A program made the position numbers and the translations under genes. Source: Anastatus disparis (Eukaryota > Arthropoda > Insecta > Hymenoptera > Eupelmidae). Taken from it: DNA of 64,000 nt. Under the pieces are notes generated by a model. It did not search any database. It saw only the letters and a program-made list of their open reading frames with translations, and had not been told where the DNA came from. Where the stretch lies: the NCBI GenBank assembly GCA_017163975.1, contig JAFFSR010000220.1:15952001-16016000 (forward strand), read 5' to 3'. The number at the start of each line of letters is the position of its first letter. Within the stretch, counting starts at the first letter, position 1. Below, one piece after another: positions 26,701 to 41,700 of this stretch.

Positions 26701-29700
26701 GAAAAAGTCAGAAGAAAAAATATTTAAAGTACATAATAGAATCATTGATAATGGCGAAAAAATTCTTTTTATAAATAACATGAAAACTTTGCTCGCTTTC
26801 TTATATAAATTTGTAGTTTTTTTTATAAAGTTTTAAAATCATATATTAAGACTTTTTAGCATCCATACTATAAAATTTATAAAATGTTTATTGACGCGTT
26901 GTTTCAACAATTCCAGATCAAACAAAGTTTGCAGCTTGCATCTAATCTTAAATGAATAGTAACGATAAATATCATATAAAAGTAAATATTGATATAATAA
27001 TATTTATTTATGTTACAAATTACAAAAATTTTATAGTTCATACTGTAAAATACAAACGTACACGAAACCACCTGTAAATCTAATATGAATGTATAAAACC
27101 GTAAAAAATCTACAAGTTAATGATTTTTGCGGTGTTTGTGCAGTCGTTCAAAAAGAATCCATATGCCAAAATATTGGTAAGCTCATAAAGTCGGAAAATT
27201 GTTACGGATGGCATAATATGAAATCACTCGGATGAATTTTAAACTTTTAGTTATAAAACGAACGATAAAATTTACTGTTTCGAGTACTATGAAGTTTAGT
27301 TTTGATTACACTTATACGCACGTATAAATTGTCAAGTTATAAAATAATCCAACTTTTTTAAATATTCTTTTTCGTTTTATGAATTATGCACGATTAAGAT
27401 TTTGTACAATTAGTTACATATTTTTGTAGATAAAAACTTTTTATTTTTTATTAGAAAATTTATAGATTTTAGAGCTTTTTGTAACATTATGATTTTATAC
27501 ATTTTTTAATTAAGTTAAACATCTCAATGAACGACCAATTTTTTGATGAACTATCATTTATCTGTTTAAGCAAAATTTTTAATAAATTTGATAGTGAGCA
27601 GTAAATAGCTTTTCAAATTTACTTGCAGTACTATTTTTTTAATTTAAATTTTGCTAGTAGTACGGAATAAATAAATGATCAACTTGCTCATCCATTATTA
27701 TGTCGACTATTTGTTATAAATTTTTTCAATATTATGATTTCATAATTGCAACGTGTATTAGTTTTCTGCTCTGAATCTCAATTCCATTTTTGCATGAATA
27801 TTGAACTTAATTATTTGATATTCCATTCTTTGTAAATAAAAAATGAACCATATATCTTAAATCCATCTTCTGAAAAAAATACGATAAGTTTTTTATTTCC
27901 TTATTGAAATATATTTATTTTCCGATCATCCGCTGGTCGATAACTTGGCCAGCACCATACTTTAAAAAGATATTTGAAAGCACACTGATCGAATATTAAA
28001 TTGTGTAGAACATTTTAAAATTGTATAACGTTATTGGAAAATTTCCAAAAAAAGCGCGTTTTAATACCTTAGCCAATCGTGTACATTAGCATTGTTACGA
28101 TGTAACTTATAATATTGTTATTATAAAAATTTCCATTGCATCGAAAATAAAAACATTTTTGAAAACCACAGTGTGTGTACGAATGAAAAATAAAATAAAG
28201 CACAATTTATACAGCTTTAATTAACTCTGTAAACTGCTTTTTGTAGCTTTGAAAATCGTGGCGTTCTTTTGTAAACATAATAAATTTTAATAAAAGCGCT
28301 ATAAGCAATTTAAACGTACATATAAATAAACTTTGCTTTAATTAAACTCGAGAATGTGGTCTTAAATATGTTTCTCGTTTCTCTTGAAAAAGCCAGTCTT
28401 TTCCACGCACTATTTGATTACTTATAAAGAAAGCTCAACCTTAAAGTGCCTCAGTATATTTCAGATTAAATCCTTTATATTAACTTTGGAGTCTAATATT
28501 TCCCTGACGTTTGGAGCTAATTTATTTACTATTTAGAATCAAGATTCAAAATTCTTGTAGTTGAAAAATCTTTATTTGTTTAATTATAATGAATCCAACA
28601 CTAAAAGAAAATATTGAAAATGTATGTTGCTTAGCTAATAAAATCATGACGTTAGCGGTGGATCATCGCCTAAAGTCTAATTTTCTTCCTTTCCTCTTTC
28701 TGCATTCATGACGTCATTCATGAGCAAACCTTAAAAACAAATATAATTGCAAGATCCTCTTGCTTTTATTACTTCACGAAAATAAAAAAATTCATAAAAA
28801 AAGTTTAAAATGAGAACTTTAAACTTCTTTTTATGAATTTTTTCATATATCTCTCCTTATATATTATTTTCCTTATTTCAGACCAAAACTTGTTGAAACT
28901 AAAAGGAAAACTTTTAATTCTAATTACAGAAGAAGGCCGTACGGACGAAAGATCTCGATTAAATTTAAATGGCAGTCGTCAGCTGTCCCGTAGTGCAACC
29001 GAACTGCGCGAAAGTCCAAAAGGCGGTGAAAGTTCATCAGCTGGACGTTCGCCGGAGCACAGACGCGCTCGCACGGGTGACAGTGGGGTTATACAAAGAT
29101 TGCGTCATCAGCATCGTCATGTATCGGTTGCCCAGCGTACCCATACGTTTTTCGCTACGCTCAAATCGCGATGGGTGCGCAGCCGTAGCAAAGAGCGCAA
29201 AAAATCCAAAGACGCTGGACAATTGCTGGATTCTCAAGGCAAAGGTAGCGGCAATCAAGAGTCTGATTATGCTGCTGATTATTCGTCGGAGCACAGCAGA
29301 AGCTCGTCTGCCACGCAGAGCCCTGCAAGGCACTACCTCAATCATCCTGGTAAATATTTTCAATTGTAATTTCTTATTTGAAATCGTCTTTTTTTTTAAT
29401 TAATCAGGATAATAACATTACTTCAAGAGATTAAATCCGATGATTAAAATTAGTGATAAATGTCTTTTTTTTATTTATTTTAATTAAGAAAATGCAAGGT
29501 ATGAAAATTACAACTTTCCAAGTTACTAAATTTTTTTTTATAATGTCTGTGAAAGCTCTGTGTTATCTTATTTCATTTTAAGAAAAACACGTCATAGAGA
29601 CACTTTTTTAAAAATTTGAAAAATTGCAATATGAGTAATCATACTCTATACACATTCCCTTAATTTTCCATTAAAATAGTTGTATTGGATTGACAATTTA

Positions 29701-32700
29701 CTAAATATTATTTATAAAAATTAAATTAAAACATAATTTTACCAAAAATCTTTTAGTCACTTTAACAACTAACAGTCTTTTTTAATCATTGTTTTATATT
29801 CACGACGAAGCGTTTAACTGTTAATAAATGTGAACTTAATGAAAAATGAATATTCATGAGACCCTAGAGTCTGTTTACTGTTCTCAAGTAATAATAAACT
29901 TTACAATACTTAATGCTTTCTAACAAAAGAACTGACTATAATTAAAGTCTAAAATAATTTGCGTTTATACAAAGACCTGTCGAAAAGATGTGTGCTTAAA
30001 TGTTTAATATTCTAATTAATTTATTTAATGCAAGTAAAAAATAGCTTGTTAGATTTTTATCAGTAATATAATGACATTATAAAAAAAGGTACTTTGTCAA
30101 GTTTTTTAAACAAAAAATGATATAAGAGTAATTTTTAAAATTAGTTACACAACTATGAAAGAAAAATTATATGCTCAATTAACATTGATTAAAATAATTG
30201 CTTACGTTTTGCTTTGTTAGAAAAAAAAGTACATAAAAATAATCCTAATGTTTTCAATTTTACAAGTGTAAACACCTGAACCCATATACGTGAATGATGT
30301 CACAATATTAACATAGCATCAGTCGAAGTGAATACCCACGGGTTTAATAGATCTTTTTATGAAGTTTATCTATGTGCAGCGCTGCACTTGCTCGTTTTTA
30401 CGAGTGTACAATATGTCTGTAGGTCAGGGTGATACTCGTAAACGTTGTGTTTACGAATATCTGTATCAATAGATTGCGGAAATCAAAACTTAAATATTTC
30501 ATGACGATATTGAACGCTATGAAAATTAACATTAGATTAGATAGACGAATTTTATTTTTTATATTTTTTTTTGTGCTTTGAATTATTATTTATTTTTTTT
30601 TTGCAATGATAAGAAAATTATCTATTTAAATTATATAATTTCACACTTGAAGGATTGGCGAAACAAATTTGCTGCTGTGTCAAAATTCAAGGTACATATT
30701 AATTTGTCAAAATTGATTATATTTTTGTTAACATTGTGAATTGTTTTATTGACAATTAATTTACAATTTTTTTGCCCTGTATATTTTGCTGAGTTTTCGA
30801 ATTATTTTACTGTTTTGCTTTTGAGTGAAAATTTTTAAATTTCAAAATTTCACATGAATTATAAAGGTAAGACATTTGTCATCCAATTAGTAAAAATTTA
30901 TTTATTTTTTTTATCAAATAAAAGCTTGGAATCATCCATATAACGGTTACTTTATAATATTTTTTTTTTTAATTTTATTTAACATCGTTGTATTTTTTCA
31001 GACAGAGATTTTTCAGTGTGTATCAATCTGACGGGATCAGGATCTAAACTTAGGTTTTCGAGATTATAAATTCATCGCTCTACCCATTGAACCACTGAAA
31101 ATCTCTTTTCATAATACTTAATTTGTTTTTATTTTCATTGGTAAACATCTATAAATTCCATTGCTCTTAAAACAATAATTTTTTCATTTATCATCAAAAT
31201 ATTGCCATGAATTGTATACTAATAGCTTTTTATTATACTAGCATTTAATACGAATCATTTTACACATACAATCTTGAGAGTGCCTTAAAATTTTCTATAT
31301 ACATACTTTTTGACATGATGCTTATTTTAGTTTGGCCAATCCCTTTATTGCACACTGATTTTAGCCACCCCTGATTTCATTTGCCCGTTATATAAATATT
31401 GAGTTCTTTTTTCATCACCCTATTTATTGAAGTGTTCTATATATAGTGTTTATATTGCTCTGATAAATAGTATATAGATTATATGCTTTTTACTTGAAAT
31501 TATTAAAAATTTTATTAATATAAATTGTATATATAAATTTTTTTAAATCATAGTGTTATTAGTATAGAAGAAATTAGGTAGATTTACTTTTTTATTAGTT
31601 TTCATCGTAAGATCATTCCTTTTTCATAACCTTTTTGAAAGTTGAATATTAATTAATGAACGTTAAGTTTAGATAGTTTAACATGTATAAAGGTCAAAGT
31701 TAAACCAAATTCAGAATATTAACTAAATTAGACATTTTGGTCACGATAACGAATCATAAGTAGCGTTATTATATAAGTATGTGCTTAAAGCAATTGAAAG
31801 TACTTATGCCAAAACTCAAAAACAATTTATGATGTCTGATCTATAAAAATTTTTTAATATTCAATATGCTTATGTTTGAATTAACAATTTATGAATCAAA
31901 CACTAAGAAAAAATGTGTGATTTAAATATTTCATCTTAAGAGAAGAAAATTTTATATATTAAAGATTTTAAAAGCTTTACTGTTTAAATAAATTCCTTTA
32001 TTTTTTTTTGTTTTGTAAAAACATTGGTGTGCTACGTTTTGACTACTTATTGGTCAAATTCTCTTCAAACTAAATCTTTGATTTCAATAAGTGACTTTTT
32101 TTTAAACAATAACTTGTTACATTTAAGAATAATGATTCTTTTTATCATGCAAAATCAATTTTTTGCAAGTCATTATAATTTTTGAGAAATTATATGACTT
32201 TTACAAGATTGATATTGCATGTCAAATAAATAAAAAAAATTAGCCCAAAAAAAAACTATAAATAAATAGTCGAAACGTAGCACACCAATATTTTTATACA
32301 ATAAAAATAATAAGGGGATTTATTTAAACAGTAAAGTCTTTACCGTTTTTAATACGTAAAATACATACTACTATCGAAAAAGTATTATAAAATTAAAATT
32401 AATTTAACATATTAGATTTTTAATCCAACATATTAAAAATCCATAAATGATAAGTACATTTTTAAGTTGATTATTAAATTGAATTCCCTCTTTACATTTA
32501 CGTGCTTTTCATGAAAAAAAATTAGCAACTATTTAAATAGCAATCAGTAAATATATAGACGTCAGAATTATCTTATCCATACCGGCTACTCCTTTACATA
32601 AAAAAAAAACTTAAATAAAGGTCACCCGGTATACAACCTTTTGTCAGTTTAACGTTTTCTACCAAATCAGGTTTGGTCTTTCTCTATCATGCTCTTTGTC

Positions 32701-35700
32701 ATACAAGCACATATACGCCTACACATCGGCTTCTTTACCGTTTTATCATTTTCTATGTGTGTGTGTGTGTGCGCGTGTGTGCTTCTAAGCACCGACTTCT
32801 GGTTAGTCCGTTTTGGCCTTCGCTATATTTCAGAGTATGTGTATGACGGTACCTTTCGGTGGAACGAGCTTCTTTTATATGCTCTATTTAGTATATATAT
32901 TTTCGTTGTATTTACCTCATAGGTAGTTTAACGTTAGACGCCGGACGGGTATATTATATACATTTTCATGGAGCAAAATGAATGTTTTGTTAATCTATTC
33001 TTGTGCTGTTTGTTTATAACGTTTTTTTGTTGCATCATATGAAATTCACATGTTGATGTACTTGAAAATTACGAGCGATAATGGTGCGGTGTTTCGATTT
33101 TGGAGAAAATTTGAAGGATATGGATAATGTTTCTTGGGATTACAAAAAAACCAAGTAAGAAATATAAATAATATATACATAATAATGACGTTTATTTAAA
33201 AAAAAGTCATTTTTAACTGTAAAATAGCTATTGTGTGTCGAATAACCACTTTGAAAATTATATCCACGCAATTTTAATTAATAAATTATCCTTTATTCCA
33301 TCCACATAACCTCACGTAACATATTATATTAGCTCGGACCCTTAAATCACATGGGAATATTATACTAAAATTAATAACAATAGCAATTAAGTTATTTACA
33401 ATACTAATTTTAATAAACATCGTTTTATGCTGCAGTATTTCAGCAAACGATATTTACAAAACCACGTAACATTAAAAAATTGAAAAAATTATTAACTGAA
33501 TATAAAACATGTCTAGAAATATTGAAATTTATAAACATTATTATTGGAAAACTTCTATATATATGCATATATTTGAAGCCGAAGGAAAAACCAAATATAG
33601 GTCAGATTTTTGTAATTTCGTGATATTTATGTTTTTATGCATAAATTAAATGGAATATAAATAAATAAATGTATGCTGATTTCGATTTCACGTTACAAAA
33701 TTAAATTATTTTATTCCTAAACTGAAAAAAATTCCATATAACAATTACTATACATATAATAACATGCTGGCATACTTAATTTTATATAAAAATTACCATT
33801 TATATATTAACAATTAAAATGTACCTAGGGGAATTCTTCTAAAATGTATAGAATATTTACTTACTAACATATATAAATAATAAAAAATGAAACAATGCGC
33901 TATACAGTTAAATGTAATTTATTTATTTGTTGACAGTGTCATAAATCTTTATATAAGATAAAATATTTCTCACAACGATTTCAAGGTCAGAAAATAAAAT
34001 TACAATGTTACTCACAGAATTTCTCTCTGCGTACTCAAAAAAAAGTACTTCTAAATATCAAAGATATATATTAATCTTAATTTTCACAAAAATTAAATTT
34101 AGATTTGACATTTCCTGTAAATTGAGTTGATCGATTTTGGTCCAACAATAAGTAATATTTTGTTACAAAAATAACACGAAAGCTACAATTCATACCTACC
34201 AATTTATTAACTTTTATTCAAGCTTTATTGATGTCGTTAATAATCACAATTATTATTTATGATAATATTATTTTATACCACTTAGTAAAAAATGTTTCGT
34301 ATATAAAAAAATTATAAACTTTTTCAATTAAGGATTTTAATTTAATAGAAAATGCCCTACCTATCTTGGTTGCTCAAAGATTTCATTAATTACAGTCTAT
34401 GCTTGACAAACTTAATTAAGAAAATGTATGAACTACTTTTCAATGATGTGAAGTTTATTTTTTATTAAATTAATTTTTTTCACATGTAGTTAAAATTTTA
34501 ATCTGTTAATAACTTAAAAATTAATATTTAAATATTAATAATCTATTTTGATTGTTTATATGATTTTCAAATACATTAATATTAAGTTTCGATTTTTTTT
34601 TGTTTTCAATCAAACTTTTAATTAGCTGAAAAATTCTATTTAATGTTAATTAAAGAGCTTTGTGAAAAGAACATTTAAAAAAATCTCTTATAAAGGCCAT
34701 TTTTATTAAAATTAAATTCCTTCTATTAAAATTAAATTGAGTTTTGTCACAAATTAAAGTAAAGATGAAAATTCTCCTATACTTATTTTACGCTCATTTA
34801 TTCAAAATGTGTTAAAGTATTTCTAATTGATCAAGTGAATTTTCAGTATTCTTGATGAATTGAACTTCATCCAAAGATTTTTTTTACTACAATACGTCTT
34901 TCTATTTTAAAGACGGAAGCAGTAATTAAACTTGATAATGATTTCTAATTTTGTATCGTGTTGAATTCAAATTTTTCTATCCGGGACTTTGGTAAAACTA
35001 CTTGTAGATTCAGCTTAAATTGCTAATTTTTTAAAATTAAAAAATACGGTTTATCTTGATTTTCTTATTGTAATAATTGAATAGAATAATTAATTAAATA
35101 AAATAATTACTTAAGAAAGTTGTTGGTGTGGAAAATTAAATGAGCTCTGCAAACCTGTGCGTATTTCGAATCATTAAAAATTAAAAAATTAAAAATATAG
35201 ATTTAGAAATTGAACGTTATAAATATTTTAATTATAGAGGGAAGTATATTATAAAACCATTTTGATTTTGACTTCTTACAAAAATTAAGTATAATAAGTT
35301 GCTAATAGACTTTTATTTAAATATATTTTGTTATACATTTAAATTTTTATTACATAATTTTGCAAAGTAGTCTTTAAGTAAGCAGTTTTATTCATGCAGT
35401 GATTAAACAATTACAAAGATCCTTATTTTATATTAAAAATATATAGGAAATAACAAAAGAGAACATTTTATTGAAAATAATGAGGTATATTTTTTTTCTT
35501 CTATCCTTTTAGCAAACTTGTAGCCTAGTACCCGACTCCAACAAAAAATTTTCATCTGTACAAATTTTGTAAAATAATTACTCCAATTAATATGCAAAAT
35601 ATACCGTATTATTTATCGGAATGATAGTTCTTTATTTCCATGTTATATATTGCATGAATTGTTAGCGAAATATTAATCATGTCTTTAAAAAAAACAACAA

Positions 35701-38700
35701 TAGAATTCGACCTCTGTAAAATACATAATTATTCATGCTGACAAGCAAAATGCATTAAAAAATTCAAATAGCTCATATCGACGATAAATGTATCAAGTTT
35801 GTAAAATATCGTAGTGGCCATTAGGTTGAACGACAGAAACCTAATATCACTTGGCTATTCGGTTTCACGTGAACGTTGGCTTTAAACGAATTTAATTTTT
35901 ATAACGTTTGATTAAATTTAAAAGCGAGTTTAAGTGCAGAAAGAAAGTTAAGGTTAAAGTTAATTGAAGTTTAGTATTGTGTTTTGTGAAACTAAACTTG
36001 TTGAAAATTTATAGGTCCGAGCTTGAAAAGAACTATTGGCATTCTGCCACAGTCAGATGCTCAGATCAAGGGATTAGGAGACCGAAAGAAAAAAAAAATA
36101 CAATTTGACGAAAACTTGGGCGATACTTAAGATTGATATTTTATTTTTTATTTTCAATTTCTTATAAATATTAAGAACAATAGATATCCATAATATTCGA
36201 ACGTTTTTACAATGAATATGAAAGATTATGTTAAAAATAATGGTAAAGGATTTTTAATCGTCACAGTTACTAATAATTTGTTAACGAGCCATGAATTTTG
36301 TATGAATATTAAATTTGCACCTTTTGTTTTCTGAAAATTAATTTTAAAAAGTTTTGAATCATAACAAACTAACCAATCATCATAAGAAAAATTATTTTTT
36401 GATTCATACAATCAATGAAATATTATTAAAATCATTAACTTTAAATCATTAAAGTACATGTACAACTTTTATTGTAATTCTATATTATCTTTATATTTTC
36501 AGAATCACCACTCGCACGTTCAAGCCGCAATGAAAAAGGGGCGACGTTACAAGATGACAGTTCAGGACGTTGTAGCGATAGTTCACCGAAAAACCAACAG
36601 CGTCCATCCTCGTCGTCATCGGCAGCAGCGACAGGAGCAAACATAACGACAAACGGAACAACACCTGGAACAGCGATAATAACGGATAATCAAGATGACG
36701 ATACGTTGCAGCAAAAAAATGATGGCACTAACAGGGAAGGTAATTTATTGCAAGATGAAGAGGCGCGTAGGCGTGAGCTTGCGTTACGCCAACATGCCTT
36801 TTTCCAGCTACGGCTACATTTGCGACGAGGTGCCAATCTTGTAGCTATGGATCGATCTGGTAAGTTGTTATTTTTTCCTTTTTTTTCTTCCATTTTTTCG
36901 TCTTTCTGGCGCCAAATGTTCTCTTCCTCTCTGTTCGTTTGATGGGATTGCTTTGTACGCATTTATTTTAGTTGAATTTTCGCCCTTTCCTCTCTTTATT
37001 CCTTTGGTCCTTTGGCCGGGGCTGTTTATTTAAGTTAGCTGATATATAATAGAGGATAGGCGACGCAAAGTCTGTATGGGGTGCACTGCTGTTAAAGGGG
37101 AAATGGGCTCGTTTTTAGCGGAATAGGAAGTGAAATGGCTTTGGGAAAGGAAAATATAATGGAAAGACTTTATAAGAGGCTTTTTATTTATTTGCTTATT
37201 TTAGCGTAAATGTTGCATTAGTAAAGAAAATTTGATGACATTTAATAAAACTTATAATTTTGGAATCTGGTTAAACAATTCTGATGAAGAAATATTAAAT
37301 TTTGTTAGATCTATAAAAAAATATTAGAAAAATAATTTTGGTATTAAAAATAAAATATCATTAATGAATAAATATTCTGAAACTCGTATTGATTAAGAAT
37401 TGATAACATTTATATTTTTATCTGAATCTCAAAAGGAATGAAATTCTGCTCTAAATGCATCATATTATATTATTAACTTCATGGACTTTAAAAGAGAATT
37501 TTATTTAAATTTTTATATTTTAGAGCTCACGAGAATATTTTAAGAATAGTTTTTTAAATATTACACAAAATTTCACTAACAAGGAAGGAGAACACTAACC
37601 CAATTAAAGTTCAAATTTTTACTATTTTACAGTGTAGTTTAGTATAGTCAAAATAATTAAATTCGTAATTCAAAATTAATTCAACTGGGTCTTATTTTTG
37701 AGATATTTTTGTATTTGGAAAGTATATGCACAGTTATACTTTTTCAGGAGACACAAATAGATATATTCTACTCACTAAACTTGTAAAAGTAAAATTGCAT
37801 TATTTAATAACATGTATTGTTCTATTAAATTAGTTAAAATAATTGAATTTTAGTATACGAAACGCATAATTTTTTTCTTATTAAAATAAAAATATTCTGC
37901 TATATTCAATTACAAACATTCAATTATAGAAAATAATGAAATTCACTTATATTATCGGCAAATCATAAATAAAATAAATTCAATTGAAAAAGAAAATGTT
38001 AAAAGTAATTATTCATAAAATATACGTTTGTTTTATAAAATAAACTTTATTTTACTCGAACTTATGAAAAAAATTATTACAATAAAAGTTTGGATAATAA
38101 AAAAAAGTCATAAACTCATTGTCAACCTAATTACTCCATTGTGATAACTTCATTGCTCCTACAAGATGCGAAAGCGTTTTGGTAATTAAGTAAGAGAGTA
38201 AAGAAAAAAAAATCAATATGCAAGTTAGCGAGTGGTAGTAATAAGATAACAGAAAGAAAATTAAGTTATCTGTTTATGAACTTCCAATTCCATCTGTTTC
38301 ACGCCTCATTCTTTTGTAAGCTTATTGAATTTTCGCTGGATTTGAAGTTGTTGATTAATTAAAGCCGTTAATTAATTGGGATTGAGAGAAAAAATTTGAA
38401 GATGAATATCGTTCATAAATTTATTAAGCGTTTGAAAATGCAATGTTAAAAAACAAGTTAACTTTTAAGATAATTTTTCGTAATTATCATATGTTCTGTG
38501 TTACCTAAAAGTCAGATTTTAGAATAATTTTTTTATTGTTTTTTTATGATTTATCTTGAAAGTAATATTTTATTGTAGCTATTTTATTTTAACATTATTA
38601 TCAATGGTTCAGTGAAATAAAAAGCTTTTGGATATCAATTTTCAATCAAACGCAAAGTAAAAAACAATACTTTTTATCATTTTAAAGTCTGAAAATCAAA

Positions 38701-41700
38701 ATCAATATTATTGGGGAATCAAATTATACTTTTCCGTTATTGAATTATTTCACAATTTCATATAATTTAATTTGTTGCAAAGAGTTAGTATAATTATTAA
38801 ATATCATACGTATAATTATAATCCAGTTTTTATAATAAGCAAATGTAACATTTTTTATTGTTTTATGAAAATTTTTTAATAGAATATTTTGGAAATAAAC
38901 ATTTATTTTGACCCACATTTAGTCCCTCTGTTTGTGACGCTTTGAAAAAATAAAAATTTAAAATGCTCGTAAAAATATTTTAATCTTCTTGAGCGTGATG
39001 AGTATAATGGAAAACTGGAGATTATAAAATTAATTGTTCTGAAAAAAAAGATTTTAATTAAACAAATGATATATTTTATGGGAGCGTTTCAAGAATAAGA
39101 ATATTAATATGATTGAAACTTTTTAGACATTGATTTTTAATTAATTTGATAATGTGTTCAACGTAAATATCTTAAAAGTATAAGTAACAATGAACAAATT
39201 GAAGATTAATAACTTAAGGGGATGTAAAATGGACACTATACCTGTACTCATAAATATTCACTATCTTTACATTTTATTGCAAAATTTTCAATAAAAAAAT
39301 GCATCAGCTTGTAGTATGTACTATAAAGATTATTCGGTTAAATTTTTAAATAAATTCATTCATTAGTTATTGAGAATTTTGGGTTCCAAAATTATTTATT
39401 AAAATTTTTCAATTTTGTACAGGAATCCAAATATCTTAAAAACTAATTAATGAATATTTGAAAATTTATCTAAATAATCATCATGGTACATACTACAAGC
39501 TAATGCATTATTTTCTGGAAATTCAGCAATAAAATGGAAAGGAAGCTAATATCTATATGGACAGGTGTAGTGTCCGTTTTACATCTCCTTAACATGATAA
39601 AAGTATGGAGTAAAACATACACATCTTTCAAAATTTAACATACTAACGGTGAATAATTTTCTGTTTCTTTTTTTAATTTTTTTAGGTTTCAGTGATCCTT
39701 ACGTGAAAATCAAATCCGGCGGTCGTTTGTTATTTAAGTCGCGCACAGTACACCGAGAATTAAATCCAACTTGGGATGAGAGTATAACTTTGCCAATTGA
39801 GGATCCGTTCCAGCCTCTTAATTTTAAGGTATAATTTAACTTTTTCAACATTAATATAAATTAATTCATATTTAAAATGAGCTTGAGTTGGTAAAACAAT
39901 GGATTCATAATCCGTTTGCTTTGGTTCAAATGCAATATGCATTTGCCGATTGAAAGGAGGCACGAACGCGAAACATTTACGTGTATTTCGCTCGTAAATA
40001 TATTGTAAAAATCCTCGTTTCTGATTATTACCTCGATGATTGTGTAAAATACGGGTTGTAAAAATAATGTTACGAGAAATGTGCTCGTGTTTCATAAAAA
40101 ATTTATCTCATAATGGAAGCTTTCAAAACTTTTATTTTTCGAAAGAGTACAAAGAACGATGAAAGATAAAAAAAAATAATATATACTCCTCTTGTATAAG
40201 TTTTGCAATGACATCTTTTTTTATGTTTTTTTTATGATTTGAGAATAAACATAGATTTGGTTACACTGTGATTTTTATTGTTGATTTAATTTTGTTTAAA
40301 TTTACATATCTGATATTATGCGCCTTCATGTAGGCAACTGGAATTAGTTAAAATCATTCGATTAAAACATTTTTTTTAAAATTTTATATTATGATAAATA
40401 TTAATATTATTGCCACATTGTTTAATAGAGTTATATGGTTTAAATTTCTATTGGAGTATATTTTTTTGTATTTTTTTTTCTTTCTATTGTACACATTTTG
40501 TAGATTTTTATTATGAGATAAATATCGTTTATTATATTAACTTTTATGTTATTATTATTTGTTATTATATGATTAAATCTCTTAAATTAAAAAAAATAAT
40601 TTCTTTATAAATATAATATTTATTTTTAATTAAGAACACAATGATTCTTTGGTGGAAATTTGCGTTTAAATTTTCACATCTTCTTTTTTTGTTATTTGAA
40701 ATTGTCTCTGTTATTAAATTTTTTTCGATTATTTGCAGTCATTCAAAATCTCTTCAATATTGAAAATGAAAATAACAATTAACAACTCAAGAAAAAATGA
40801 AAACAACTGAACTTAATTGGAAATCACATTCGAATTTCATTATTTTGTTATTGTTCCATACAACTTTAAACGGTTTTTTATTTTCTGTTTTTTTTTCAAA
40901 CTTTTACGTATTTTATTCCTCCTTTTAGTGTATGGAGGTAGAGTAGTATTATTATTATATGGGAAATGGATGCATAACAAATAAAAAACGCACACAAAAA
41001 TTATATAAAAAAATAAATTCTTTTTATTTTAATTTAAACAGGTTTTTGATTACGATTGGGGTCTTCAAGATGATTTCATGGGTGCAGCACCATTAGATTT
41101 AACGCAATTGGATTTAGGGCACTCGAAGGATATTACGTTAGAATTAAAAGATCCCGCAAGGCCACGCCAGCATTTAGGAGAAATTTTCATCTCTGCAACG
41201 TTGTGGCCGAGAAATCAGCAAGAAAAAGAGCAAGTAAGCTTAAAACAATATTTTATTTTATGTTTACCTTAAAGTATATTATGCAACTAAGGAATAAAAT
41301 GAAAAATTATTCTCGGGGCAACAATCGATTTCATTGAATAAAATTTTTATTAGAGAAATAATACAATAATAGGTCAAAAAACATTGAAAAATTACGTTAT
41401 TTACATCTTTGCTTCGTAATTTGGAATAAACTGTCATTTTATTCCGTACTTAAACCTAAGAGAGAAGCAAATGTCACTCTTGTTCCACTATTCAAGATAA
41501 TAAAATTGCCATCACGGTTGTGTTGAAAGTAAAAATATTTAATCAATAAAGTATCTTTATAAATATTTAAATAATATAATAAAAAATTTAGTTTAGCTTA
41601 AGTCTCAGTCAATAAAAGAAATATCAAAACAATAAAAGAATCTCTATATTCATATAAAAATTTTTCACTCTGAAGTTTATGAGTGAAACTGAAAATGAAA

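Larger units (their letters stand above)
14712..28881 (+). other. Mctp: Mctp intron 1 (about 14 kb)
   Basis: It contains the solo LTR, SINE copy 4, a minisatellite and short hairpins. Two islands are richer in G+C than average: 17210-17660 and 20255-20600, the second flanked by a purine tract (20340-20425) and a pyrimidine tract (20608-20760). The ORFs of 60-96 codons in it have no recognisable product and are compositional. Confidence 0.7.
29350..36502 (+). other. Mctp: Mctp intron 2 (7.2 kb)
   Basis: It contains SINE copy 5, the 31975 MITE, a palindrome cluster at 30374-30460, an island at 32590-32960 and the unexplained 36014 open segment. Otherwise it is A+T-rich with no genes. Confidence 0.7.

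Noticed and set aside
28969..29403. Long ORFs in another + frame (144 codons) and on the minus strand (108 codons) across the 28930 exon
   Set aside because: Only the exon frame joins in phase with neighbours; the others come from its G+C-richer composition.
39760..40095. 111-codon minus-strand ORF
   Set aside because: It runs antisense through the C2A exon and the decayed SINE; no product recognised.
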